Positions 1 to 6,531 are shown, counted from the stretch's first letter. The stretch is 8,260 nucleotides of DNA from Bizionia sp. (GCA_018067115.1 JAGPVI010000079.1:1-8260); one strand, 5' to 3'. Translations and numbers: made by a program. The notes: generated from the letters alone by a model not told the origin.

Positions 1-1292
1 CTGGAACCATTGCTAAAGCGATGTCTGCTTACGACAAAGATTTTAGCGATGCCATTTACGGTATAGAAAAAGACAGACGCTATGTTACCGAGGCTCGTTT
101 ACGTAAAATGCTTGATCACGAAATTAACTTGATGGAGCAACGTATAACACGAGATAAACACCCGCATAAAATGTTTTTTAGTTATGCCAATACGGTAGCT
201 ACTATAGATTTTGCTAAAAAATTTAAAGGCCACGGGTGGATTGGAATAAAATACCAAATAGACGCCGAACAAGCTTATAATGAAATTGTTCTACACGTAC
301 GTTTTAAAGAAAACGATGCGCGTTTGCAACAAGAAACCTTAGGGAAGTTAGGTACAAACTTAATTTATGGTGCGTATTATAAATACAACCAACCAAAAAA
401 ATTATTGCGCTATTTATACGATCACTTAGATCAAGATCAATTAGAAATAGACACCATTAACTTTTCTGGTCCTATTTTTGAAAAAGTAGACAACCGTTTA
501 ATGAGTTTACAATTGGTTAAAAACGGAATGACCGATGCCATTATGTTTGCACCAGACGGTAACAACGTACTGCCTGCAAAAGTCCTTTACAAGAAAAATA
601 TTTTAACGCTACGCGGAAGTTTTAGACCGGTAACCAAAGTAAATATGGATATGTATCAAAAATCGTACGCCATGTTTATAAAAGAAAATAAAGTGGACGA
701 AGATAACACACAAGTTATTTTCGAAATTACACTATCTAATCTACGTGCCGAAGGTGAAATTGATGAGCAAGATTTTATGGATCGTGCAAAACTACTGTGT
801 TCTTTAGGGCAAACGGTTTTAATTTCAAATTTCCAAGAATATTATAAATTAGTAGAATATTTCTCTCAATACACTAAAAGCCGAATGGGCTTAGCGATGG
901 GCGTTAATAATTTAATAGATATTTTCGACGAAAAATATTACCGCCATTTAAGTGGTGGTATTTTGGAAGCTTTTGGGAAACTATTTTTTAAAGATCTCCG
1001 CGTGTATTTATACCCAATGGAAAATGAAGATGGCATAGTCACTACTAGCGAAAATTTAAAAGTACACCCTAGAATGAAGGAGCTTTACAAGTTCTTTAAA
1101 TATAATGGAAAGGTTGTGGATATTACAGAATATGACCCTGAGAATTTAGCCGTGTTTTCTAGAAAAGTACTGTCTATGATTGCAAAAAATGAAGACGGAT
1201 GGCAAAAAATGTTACCACCAGGAGTGTCTAGCTTAATTATGGAAAAAAGTTTATTTGGTTGCGAAACGGAGCAGGCTAATCTTAACGACTAA
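1..1292 (+). CDS. Conserved Bacteroidota protein of unknown function, 5'-truncated by the window edge
   Basis: The reading frame is open from the first complete codon at position 3 (reading GTIAKA before the first Met at 21), so the true start lies upstream and 429 C-terminal residues are visible. The Met at 21 is probably internal. No signal peptide, membrane segment or cysteine-rich motif is seen in this part, so a soluble cytosolic protein is likely. Notable stretches are FFSYANTVATIDFAKKFKGH, the tract LEIDTINFSGP, TLSNLRAEGEIDEQDFMDRA and SGGILEAFGKLFFKDLRVYL. They look like a strongly constrained globular protein, but I cannot assign a fold. From memory, close relatives are widespread in flavobacteria under transferred names such as nicotinate-nucleotide adenylyltransferase. 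No nucleotidyltransferase (H/T)xGH motif is visible here, so I do not adopt such a name. The gene is followed by a strong terminator and ends its transcription unit. That it is a real gene is very likely; its function is unknown. Confidence 0.85.
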   Translation, partial: GTIAKAMSAYDKDFSDAIYGIEKDRRYVTEARLRKMLDHEINLMEQRITRDKHPHKMFFSYANTVATIDFAKKFKGHGWIGIKYQIDAEQAYNEIVLHVRFKENDARLQQETLGKLGTNLIYGAYYKYNQPKKLLRYLYDHLDQDQLEIDTINFSGPIFEKVDNRLMSLQLVKNGMTDAIMFAPDGNNVLPAKVLYKKNILTLRGSFRPVTKVNMDMYQKSYAMFIKENKVDEDNTQVIFEITLSNLRAEGEIDEQDFMDRAKLLCSLGQTVLISNFQEYYKLVEYFSQYTKSRMGLAMGVNNLIDIFDEKYYRHLSGGILEAFGKLFFKDLRVYLYPMENEDGIVTTSENLKVHPRMKELYKFFKYNGKVVDITEYDPENLAVFSRKVLSMIAKNEDGWQKMLPPGVSSLIMEKSLFGCETEQANLND

Positions 1293-1311
1293 TAGTTTTA
1301 TAATCTTATTA

Positions 1312-1347
1312 AAAAAGGCTGCTAATTTATAAATTAGCAGCCTTTTT
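1312..1347. terminator. Bidirectional intrinsic terminator between the first gene and bcp
   Basis: The arms 1312-1328 and 1331-1347 are perfectly complementary over 17 bp. The core is GGCTGCTAATTT, and the formal loop is only 2 nt, so the innermost A-T pairs probably open. The plus strand continues into a T-rich tract (TTTTTCTTTTT), and the A-run at 1311-1316 gives a T-run on the minus strand. The hairpin sits 19 bp after the first gene and about 50 bp after the bcp stop, as expected for two convergent units sharing one terminator. Confidence 0.92.
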
Positions 1348-1398
1348 CTTTTTATAAAGTTCTCTATTCATTACAATAAATAGACGCTCTATTTTATA

Positions 1399-1854
1399 TT
1401 AAAGTTCTAAAATTTGAGCCGCGTGATCTTTTGTTTTTACTTTATCGATAACGTGTGCTACAACTCCGTTCTCGTCTACAAGAAATGTTTTTCTATGTAT
1501 ACCGTCGTATTCTTTGCCCATAAATTTCTTTAATCCCCAAACACCAAAAGCATTAATCACTTCTTTATTTTCGTCGGCTAATAAAGGGAATGGAAATTCG
1601 TATTTAGCTTTAAAATTAGATTGTTTTTTTTCAGAATCTGCACTCACTCCTAAAATCTCATATCCTTTATCCTGTAGCACTTTGTAATTGTCGGTTAAGT
1701 TACAGGCTTCGGCAGTGCAACCTGGTGTATTTGCTTTAGGATAAAAAAATACGATAAGCTTTTTACCTTTATAATCTGATAACGATACCGTTTCCCCATC
1801 TTGATTATTCACCGAAAAATCTGGCACTTTATCTCCTTGCTTTAATGTATTCAT
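1399..1854 (-). CDS. bcp: Thioredoxin-dependent peroxiredoxin, Bcp/PrxQ family
   Basis: This 151-residue cytosolic thiol peroxidase should reduce hydrogen peroxide and organic hydroperoxides with electrons from thioredoxin. The whole protein is one thioredoxin-fold AhpC/TSA domain of normal length for the family (E. coli Bcp is about 156 residues). The active-site stretch FFYPKANTPGCTAEACNLTD (residues 36-55) contains Thr43, the peroxidatic Cys46 and, five residues on, Cys51 in the resolving position of atypical two-Cys PrxQ enzymes. Arg121 in HRKTFLVDENG matches the conserved active-site Arg. No signal peptide is present. The gene is divergent from nth across 35 bp that hold an inverted repeat with a -7 box facing each gene, and it appears to be transcribed alone. 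The start is the only Met ahead of the conserved GDKVPDF segment. No Shine-Dalgarno sequence is seen, which is usual in this phylum. Assignment is firm; the physiological substrate is inferred from the family. Confidence 0.96.
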   Translation of the reverse strand: MNTLKQGDKVPDFSVNNQDGETVSLSDYKGKKLIVFFYPKANTPGCTAEACNLTDNYKVLQDKGYEILGVSADSEKKQSNFKAKYEFPFPLLADENKEVINAFGVWGLKKFMGKEYDGIHRKTFLVDENGVVAHVIDKVKTKDHAAQILEL

Positions 1855-1856
1855 AG

Positions 1857-1886
1857 TTGTATTTTTGATTTAATCCAAAAATACAA
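1857..1886. promoter_or_regulatory. Inverted repeat with mirror-image -7 boxes: overlapping divergent promoters for bcp and nth
   Basis: The arms TTGTATTTTTG (1857-1867) and CAAAAATACAA (1876-1886) are perfect 11-bp reverse complements separated by ATTTAATC. Each arm contains TATTTTTG, which fits the Bacteroidota -7 consensus TAnnTTTG: 1860-1867 on the plus strand for nth, and 1876-1883 read on the minus strand for bcp. For nth a -33 TTG lies at 1837-1839 with a 20-bp spacer, inside the bcp coding start. For bcp the only nearby TTG (1901-1899 on the minus strand) leaves a 15-bp spacer, so that half is weaker. Both transcripts would start near the centre, with leaders of about 15 nt. The repeat could instead be, or also be, an operator for a dimeric regulator. 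Confidence 0.6.
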
Positions 1887-1889
1887 TAT

Positions 1890-2558
1890 ATGACGAAGCA
1901 AGAAAAGGTAGAATTTGTTATAAATACGTTAAAAGACTTATATCCAGAGATACCTGTTCCTTTAGATCATAAAGATCCTTATACACTACTTATAGCTGTT
2001 TTATTATCTGCTCAATGTACAGATGTTCGAGTAAATCAAATTACACCTATTTTATTTGCAAAAGCAGATAACCCGTATGATATGGTAAAGTTATCGGTTG
2101 AGGAAATAAAAGAAATTATTCGTCCGTGTGGCTTATCCCCAATGAAAAGTAAAGGAATTTACGGCTTGTCTAAGATCATAATTGAGAAATATAACGGCGA
2201 AGTACCTCAAACTTACGAAGGTTTAGAAGAGTTGCCTGCTGTTGGCCATAAAACAGCCAGCGTGGTTATGTCTCAAGGTTTTGGCTTCCCTGCATTTCCT
2301 GTAGACACCCATATTCATCGTTTAATGTACCGTTGGAATTTAACTAATGGTAAAAATGTTGTGCAGACTGAAAAAGATGCGAAGCGTATATTTCCTGAAG
2401 ACATTTGGAACGATTTACACCTTCAGATAATATGGTACGGTAGAGAATACTCCCCAGCGAGAGGTTGGGATTTAGAAAAAGATATTATTACAAAAACTAT
2501 TGGAAGAGCTACAGTTTTAAAAGACTATTATAAAAACAATAAAAAAGCCTTGAAGTAA
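1890..2558 (+). CDS. nth: Endonuclease III (DNA glycosylase/AP lyase) lacking the iron-sulfur cluster cysteines
   Basis: This 222-residue protein should remove oxidised pyrimidines from DNA and cut the strand at the abasic site in base excision repair. The N-terminal half is the helical HhH-GPD glycosylase core, with LLSAQCTDVRVN at 38-49 matching the family's LLSAQ.TD segment. The helix-hairpin-helix and catalytic loop follow at 113-146: LEELPAVGHKTASVV carries the catalytic Lys121, and PVDTHIHRL carries the catalytic Asp139. Length is normal (E. coli Nth has 211 residues). The C-terminal region, where E. coli Nth has a Cys-X6-Cys-X2-Cys-X5-Cys [4Fe-4S] loop, reads REYSPARGWDLEKDIITK here. 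Ser188 stands where many relatives have the first Cys and no cysteine follows; the only cysteines in the protein are Cys43 and Cys80. The frame is intact, so this is not decay. Glycosylase/lyase activity is inferred from the retained Lys and Asp. The gene seems monocistronic. Confidence 0.95.
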   Translation: MTKQEKVEFVINTLKDLYPEIPVPLDHKDPYTLLIAVLLSAQCTDVRVNQITPILFAKADNPYDMVKLSVEEIKEIIRPCGLSPMKSKGIYGLSKIIIEKYNGEVPQTYEGLEELPAVGHKTASVVMSQGFGFPAFPVDTHIHRLMYRWNLTNGKNVVQTEKDAKRIFPEDIWNDLHLQIIWYGREYSPARGWDLEKDIITKTIGRATVLKDYYKNNKKALK

Positions 2559-2569
2559 ATCAAGGCTTT
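2544..2569 (-). terminator. Intrinsic terminator of the 47-codon gene, overlapping the 3' end of nth
   Basis: The arms AAAGCCTTGA (2544-2553) and TCAAGGCTTT (2560-2569) are perfectly complementary over 10 bp with a 6-nt loop. On the minus strand the hairpin is followed by a run of six T (from A2541-A2546), and it begins 7 bp after the small gene's stop, so it fits as that gene's terminator. On the plus strand only TTT follows before an A-run, so it would be weak for nth. The nth stop codon (2556-2558) lies in the loop, so the last nth codons double as a terminator arm. Confidence 0.8.
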
Positions 2570-2575
2570 AAAAAA

Positions 2576-2719
2576 CTAATTCTGAAGCGCTTCAAACTTC
2601 ATATTTTTATATTTAATAACACTTAAAGCTTTAGAATAACTAAGAATAAAACTAATTGTCTCATCTTTTGGGTTCATTTTAATTTCTGTTTTGTTTTTTC
2701 TAGAGTAAAGTTTTGCCAT
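2576..2719 (-). CDS. Small basic conserved-looking protein, 47 residues, function unknown
   Basis: Reading leftward from the ATG at 2719-2717 to a TAG at 2578-2576 gives 47 residues. It begins MAKLYSRKNKTEIKMNPKDE and ends IKYKNMKFEALQN. The N-terminal half is rich in Lys and Arg; the second half (ISFILSYSKALSVIKY) could form one amphipathic helix, too polar for a clear membrane segment. There is no cysteine and no signal peptide. Support for a real gene comes from a good terminator 7 bp after its stop, from filling the otherwise empty gap between nth and the sigma gene, and from my unverified recollection of similar short flavobacterial proteins. It starts 57 bp after the sigma factor stop with no terminator between them and no clean TAnnTTTG box, so it is probably cotranscribed with the sigma gene. 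Function is unknown. Confidence 0.7.
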   Translation of the reverse strand: MAKLYSRKNKTEIKMNPKDETISFILSYSKALSVIKYKNMKFEALQN

Positions 2720-2776
2720 GTTTCAAATTTTGGTTGGTTTCAAAAAATAAAACGACATACTTTACAAAATATTGTT

Positions 2777-3361
2777 CTAATTAGTTAAAATAATGTTATG
2801 CTTCTCGATCACTTTCCTCATATTAATTAAAGCGTAACGCATACGTCCCAGCGCAGTGTTGATGCTAACCCCTGTACGCTCTGAGATTTCCTTAAAACTC
2901 ATATCGTTATACATACGCATCATTAAGACTTCTTTTTGGTCTTCTGGAAGCTCGTCTATTAAGCGTCTTACATCACTTTCTACCTGTTCTTTAATAATCG
3001 CTTTTTCGGCATTTAGCGTATCACAACTTAATACAGAGAAAATGCTAAATTCGCCACTATTATCAAATTTTGGCATTCTATTATTCTTTCTAAAATAATC
3101 TATAACTAAGTTGTGAGAGATACGCATAACCCAAGGTAAAAACTTACCTTCTTCATTGTAAGCACCGCGCTTTAAAGTTTTAATGACTTTAATGAAAGTA
3201 TCTTGAAAAATATCTTCTGCGACATCTCTATCGTAAACTTTCGAATATATAAAGCTAAAAATGCGCTGTTTATGTCTCTTAATTAAAATTTCTAATGAGG
3301 TTTCATCGCCTTGAATATAATTGCTAACTAATGTAGCATCCGAGATTAGTTTGTTTTGCAT
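2777..3361 (-). CDS. ECF-type RNA polymerase sigma factor (sigma-70 family, group 4)
   Basis: This 194-residue protein should bind core RNA polymerase and direct it to a dedicated promoter set. It has the two-domain layout of ECF sigma factors. Region 2 spans about 23-93: ILIKRHKQRIFSFIYSKVYD, then DRDVAEDIFQDTFIKV (the core-binding and -10 helix segment), then LPWVMRISHNLVIDYFRKNN. Region 4 spans about 130-184: LPEDQKEVLMMRMYNDMSFK followed by the helix-turn-helix EISERTGVSINTALGRMRYA that contacts the -35 element. An acidic and hydrophobic linker (about 97-128) joins them, and region 3 is absent. Length is typical. ECF genes are often followed by an anti-sigma gene; here only the 47-residue gene follows, with no transmembrane anti-sigma, so control may be transcriptional or through a partner elsewhere. 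A good promoter lies about 110 bp upstream, leaving a leader of about 100 nt. The class is firm, but the regulon cannot be read from sequence. Confidence 0.95.
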   Translation of the reverse strand: MQNKLISDATLVSNYIQGDETSLEILIKRHKQRIFSFIYSKVYDRDVAEDIFQDTFIKVIKTLKRGAYNEEGKFLPWVMRISHNLVIDYFRKNNRMPKFDNSGEFSIFSVLSCDTLNAEKAIIKEQVESDVRRLIDELPEDQKEVLMMRMYNDMSFKEISERTGVSINTALGRMRYALINMRKVIEKHNIILTN

Positions 3362-3382
3362 AATAATTACTTTTTCTTGCAG

Positions 3383-3395
3383 AAGAAGTCTTCTT
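3383..3395 (-). repeat. Short perfect inverted repeat in the sigma gene leader
   Basis: AAGAAG and CTTCTT flank a single base, 22 bp ahead of the sigma start codon and inside its predicted untranslated leader. The one-base loop makes a strong RNA hairpin unlikely, so a protein-binding palindrome is the more natural reading. Functional significance is uncertain. Confidence 0.3.
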
Positions 3396-3469
3396 ACAAT
3401 TTGGGATTTATAAAGTGAAAAGTAATGTTATGCTATAAGCGATGTAATTTAAATGGTTATTGAATGACT

Positions 3470-3501
3470 CAAATATAACAACATTCATTCCGTAAAAGCA
3501 A
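3470..3501 (-). promoter_or_regulatory. Housekeeping-type promoter for the sigma factor gene
   Basis: On the minus strand TATATTTG (3477-3470) is an exact match to the Bacteroidota -7 box TAnnTTTG. It is preceded by a -33 TTG (3501-3499) at the end of a T-run, with a 21-bp spacer, within the usual range. Transcription would begin near 3463-3465, giving a leader of roughly 100 nt, unusually long beside the other genes here. Confidence 0.65.
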
Positions 3502-3566
3502 AAAAAAGCTAAAGATTTAACATTTTATTGCACAATATTCTTTTTTAAATGCTGCTTCATATACCT

Positions 3567-3574
3567 TATCTTTG
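3567..3574 (+). promoter_or_regulatory. uvrA: -7 box of the uvrA promoter
   Basis: TATCTTTG matches TAnnTTTG exactly and ends 22 bp ahead of the ATG at 3597. No clear TTG stands at the expected -33 distance; the area is T-rich. No CTG-N10-CAG (E. coli LexA) or GAAC-N4-GTTC (Gram-positive LexA) box was seen between 3362 and 3596, so classical SOS control is not supported. The box falls inside the frame-open extension upstream of 3597, which argues for the later start of uvrA. Confidence 0.6.
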
Positions 3575-3596
3575 CATTTTAGATACTAAAACACTT

Positions 3597-6380
3597 ATGA
3601 ATACTATACTTTCCGAAGTTAACCCAAAACAAAATATTATTATTAAAGGGGCAAAATTGCACAACCTTAAAAATATTGATGTTGTAATCCCTAGAAACAA
3701 ATTAGTTGTTATCACAGGGTTATCGGGTTCTGGAAAATCAAGTTTAGCATTCGATACGTTATATGCTGAAGGCCAACGTCGTTATGTTGAAAGTTTATCG
3801 AGCTATGCTAGACAGTTTTTAGGCCGTTTAAATAAGCCCAAAGTAGATTATATAAAGGGTATTGCTCCTGCTATTGCCATCGAGCAAAAGGTAAACTCTA
3901 CCAATCCACGATCTACAGTTGGTACAACCACCGAAATCTATGATTACCTAAAATTATTGTTCGCTAGAATAGGAAAAACCTATTCGCCAGTATCTGGATT
4001 AGAAGTAAAAAAGGACACAGTAAGCGATGTTTTAAATTATATTAAAACACTAGAAGAAAAAGAAAAACTGCTACTTCTCTCTCCTATTTTTTTAGAGGAA
4101 GGACGTACTATAGAAAACAAACTTCAGGCGTTAAATCAACAAGGTTATGCCCGTATTCAATATAAAGGCGAGATTTTAAAAATTAACGATGCCAAAAACA
4201 TTAATGCGTTAGATGATTTGTTTTTAGTGGTTGATAGAATCGTTACCAAAGACGATGAAGATTTTTACAACCGTTTGGCAGATGCCATACAAACCGCTTT
4301 TTTTGAAGGTAAGGGAGAGTGTTATATAAAAACATTAAAAGACGACACGAAACGCCATTTTAGCAATAAATTTGAATTGGATGACATTACGTTCCTGGAA
4401 CCTAACGTGCACTTATTCAGTTTTAATAATCCTTATGGTGCGTGCCCTAAATGTGAAGGATACGGAGATATTGTTGGTATAGACGACGATTTGGTGATTC
4501 CCAATACAGAATTATCGATTTACGAAAATGCTATTTTTCCTTGGCGAGGGGAAAGTATGAGTTATTATCGTGATCAACTGGTTAATCAATCTCATAAATT
4601 CGATTTTCCTATTCACAAACCGTATTTTAAACTAGAAGAGGCTCATAAAACACTAATTTGGGAAGGAAACCAATATTTTGAAGGCCTTAATTCCTTCTTT
4701 GAAGAATTAGAGTCTAAAGCTTATAAAATTCAAAATAGAGTGATGTTATCGCGTTACCGCGGAAAAACGAAATGTAAAACGTGTCACGGTAAACGTTTAA
4801 GACCAGAAGCAAATTTTGTAAAGGTAGACGGTGCATCGCTTACAGATTTAGTAGAAATGCCATTAGACAAATTAGCGCATTTCTTTAAAAACATACAATT
4901 AAACGACCACGATACTACAATTGCTAAACGCTTACTTATAGAAATTAATAACCGTTTGGCCTTCTTATCTAATGTAGGGTTAGATTATTTAACTTTAAAT
5001 CGTAAATCGAACACCTTATCTGGTGGCGAAAGCCAGCGTATAAACCTAGCCACGTCTTTAGGGAGCAGCCTGGTGGGCTCGATGTATATTTTAGACGAAC
5101 CAAGTATAGGATTGCACCCAAAGGACACAGAGCGTTTAATATTGGTTTTAAAAGCGTTACGTGATTTAGGAAACACGGTTATTGTCGTCGAGCACGATGA
5201 AGATATAATGAAGGAGGCCGATCAAATTATCGATATCGGTCCCGAGGCAGGGACTTTAGGTGGTGAAGTTGTGGCCACAGGAACTTTTGAAGAGATATTA
5301 AAATCTAATTCTTTAACGGCGCAATATTTAAATGAAACGCTAAAAATAAAAGTGCCTAAAAAAAGACGCACATCTAAATACAACGTTGAAGTTATTGGTG
5401 CGCGCGAAAACAATTTAAAAAATATCAATGTTAATTTCCCTCTTGGAATGTTAACCGTAATTACGGGAGTTTCTGGAAGTGGAAAAAGTACACTTGTAAA
5501 AAAAATAGTCTATCCGGCATTGCAAAAAGCACTGACTGGTTTTGGTGAAAAGCCTGGGCAGTTTTCAGAATTAAAAGGAAATTATGCCAATGTAAAACAT
5601 ATAGAATTTGTAGACCAGAATCCTATTGGGCGCTCCTCGCGCTCTAACCCCGTAACTTATATTAAGGCTTACGACGATATTAGAGCTTTGTTTTCAAAAC
5701 AAAAATTAAGTACCATTAGAAATTACCAACCTAAACATTTTAGTTTTAATGTTGATGGCGGACGTTGTGAAACGTGTAAAGGTGAGGGTGAAGTTACTAT
5801 CGAAATGCAATTTATGGCCGATGTGCATTTAGAATGCGAAACGTGTAAAGGAAAACGCTTTAAAAAAGAAGTTTTAGAAGTGACATTTGCCGATAAAAAC
5901 ATCGATGATATTTTAAATCTAACCATTGATGATGCTATTACGTTTTTTGATGAAAATCACGTTACAAAAATAAAAAACAAACTCCAGCCCTTGCAAGATG
6001 TAGGGTTAGGCTATGTTACTTTAGGACAGAGTTCTTCTACTCTTTCTGGTGGTGAAGCTCAACGTATAAAATTAGCGTCATTTTTAGGTAAAGGAAATAC
6101 AAAAGAAACAGCCTTATTTATATTTGACGAGCCTACAACTGGACTGCATTTTCATGATATTCAGAAATTATTAAAATCGTTTACTGCTCTAATTGAAAAA
6201 GGCCATTCTATTTTGGTGGTTGAGCATAATTTAGAATTAATAAAATGTGCCGATCATATTATTGATTTAGGTCCGGAAGGTGGAGAATATGGCGGTCATT
6301 TAGTTGCTTTTGGAACCCCTGAAGAATTAGTAAAGAACAAGGAGTCTATAACTGGAAAGTATTTAAAAGATAAGCTTTAA
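3597..6380 (+). CDS. uvrA: UvrABC excinuclease subunit A (UvrA), missing one zinc site
   Basis: UvrA is the cytosolic ATPase that scans DNA for bulky lesions as a dimer and loads UvrB in nucleotide excision repair. I start it at 3597 (927 residues), not at the in-frame ATG at 3549, because the -7 box lies between them and the first 16 codons do not resemble UvrA. Numbering from 3597, nucleotide site I has Walker A GLSGSGKSS (41-49, Lys47), signature LSGGE (474-478) and Walker B ILDEP (498-502). Site II has GVSGSGKST (624-632, Lys630), LSGGE (816-820) and FDEP (843-846). Cysteine pairs are CPKC (283/286) with CKTC (393/396), and CETC (724/727) with CETC (747/750), the C-terminal zinc finger used in damage recognition. 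The further zinc site of E. coli-type UvrA is absent: YSPVSG (129-134) and FELDD (259-263) stand where CPxH and CPxCG are expected. Length is normal. The gene is alone in its unit, divergent from the sigma gene. Confidence 0.97.
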   Translation: MNTILSEVNPKQNIIIKGAKLHNLKNIDVVIPRNKLVVITGLSGSGKSSLAFDTLYAEGQRRYVESLSSYARQFLGRLNKPKVDYIKGIAPAIAIEQKVNSTNPRSTVGTTTEIYDYLKLLFARIGKTYSPVSGLEVKKDTVSDVLNYIKTLEEKEKLLLLSPIFLEEGRTIENKLQALNQQGYARIQYKGEILKINDAKNINALDDLFLVVDRIVTKDDEDFYNRLADAIQTAFFEGKGECYIKTLKDDTKRHFSNKFELDDITFLEPNVHLFSFNNPYGACPKCEGYGDIVGIDDDLVIPNTELSIYENAIFPWRGESMSYYRDQLVNQSHKFDFPIHKPYFKLEEAHKTLIWEGNQYFEGLNSFFEELESKAYKIQNRVMLSRYRGKTKCKTCHGKRLRPEANFVKVDGASLTDLVEMPLDKLAHFFKNIQLNDHDTTIAKRLLIEINNRLAFLSNVGLDYLTLNRKSNTLSGGESQRINLATSLGSSLVGSMYILDEPSIGLHPKDTERLILVLKALRDLGNTVIVVEHDEDIMKEADQIIDIGPEAGTLGGEVVATGTFEEILKSNSLTAQYLNETLKIKVPKKRRTSKYNVEVIGARENNLKNINVNFPLGMLTVITGVSGSGKSTLVKKIVYPALQKALTGFGEKPGQFSELKGNYANVKHIEFVDQNPIGRSSRSNPVTYIKAYDDIRALFSKQKLSTIRNYQPKHFSFNVDGGRCETCKGEGEVTIEMQFMADVHLECETCKGKRFKKEVLEVTFADKNIDDILNLTIDDAITFFDENHVTKIKNKLQPLQDVGLGYVTLGQSSSTLSGGEAQRIKLASFLGKGNTKETALFIFDEPTTGLHFHDIQKLLKSFTALIEKGHSILVVEHNLELIKCADHIIDLGPEGGEYGGHLVAFGTPEELVKNKESITGKYLKDKL

Positions 6381-6531
6381 TGCTTTACCTAAAGTCTAAT
6401 TAAAATAATTTGTATTAAAGTTATAGAAAGATAGAACGCAAACAATCGCTTCACATAGCACGTGTTTGCTATTGGTTTTATTGTAATAAGGTTTTAGTAT
6501 GTCACTATTTTTTTAGAGACGTTAAATAGTA
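6381..6531. other. Convergent intergenic stretch without a recognisable gene
   Basis: About 150 bp between the uvrA stop and the shared terminator hold no open frame of useful length on either strand. The only structure noted is the imperfectly placed inverted repeat described separately. It is probably uvrA 3' untranslated sequence. Confidence 0.5.
6438..6469. repeat. Small inverted repeat downstream of uvrA
   Basis: GCAAACA (6438-6444) and TGTTTGC (6463-6469) are perfect 7-bp reverse complements around an 18-nt loop. No T-run follows, so this is not a terminator. It may be a 3'-end mRNA structure or chance in AT-rich DNA. Confidence 0.25.

Noticed and set aside
2720..2776. Possible separate promoter for the 47-codon gene
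   Set aside because: The nearest matches on the minus strand have one base too few between TA and TTTG and no well-placed TTG, so cotranscription with the sigma gene is the simpler reading.
2856..3098. 80-codon plus-strand frame opposite the sigma factor gene
   Set aside because: It lies wholly antisense to a firmly identified sigma factor, has no promoter or motif, and reads as a low-complexity Ser/Leu-rich shadow.
3527..3536. ATTG-CA-CAAT palindrome upstream of uvrA as a possible LexA operator
   Set aside because: Four-base arms are expected by chance in AT-rich DNA, and it matches neither the E. coli nor the Gram-positive SOS box.
4985..5926. Three minus-strand frames of 63-68 codons inside uvrA
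   Set aside because: All are antisense to conserved ABC ATPase and zinc-finger coding segments and show no family resemblance; they are by-products of the uvrA codons.
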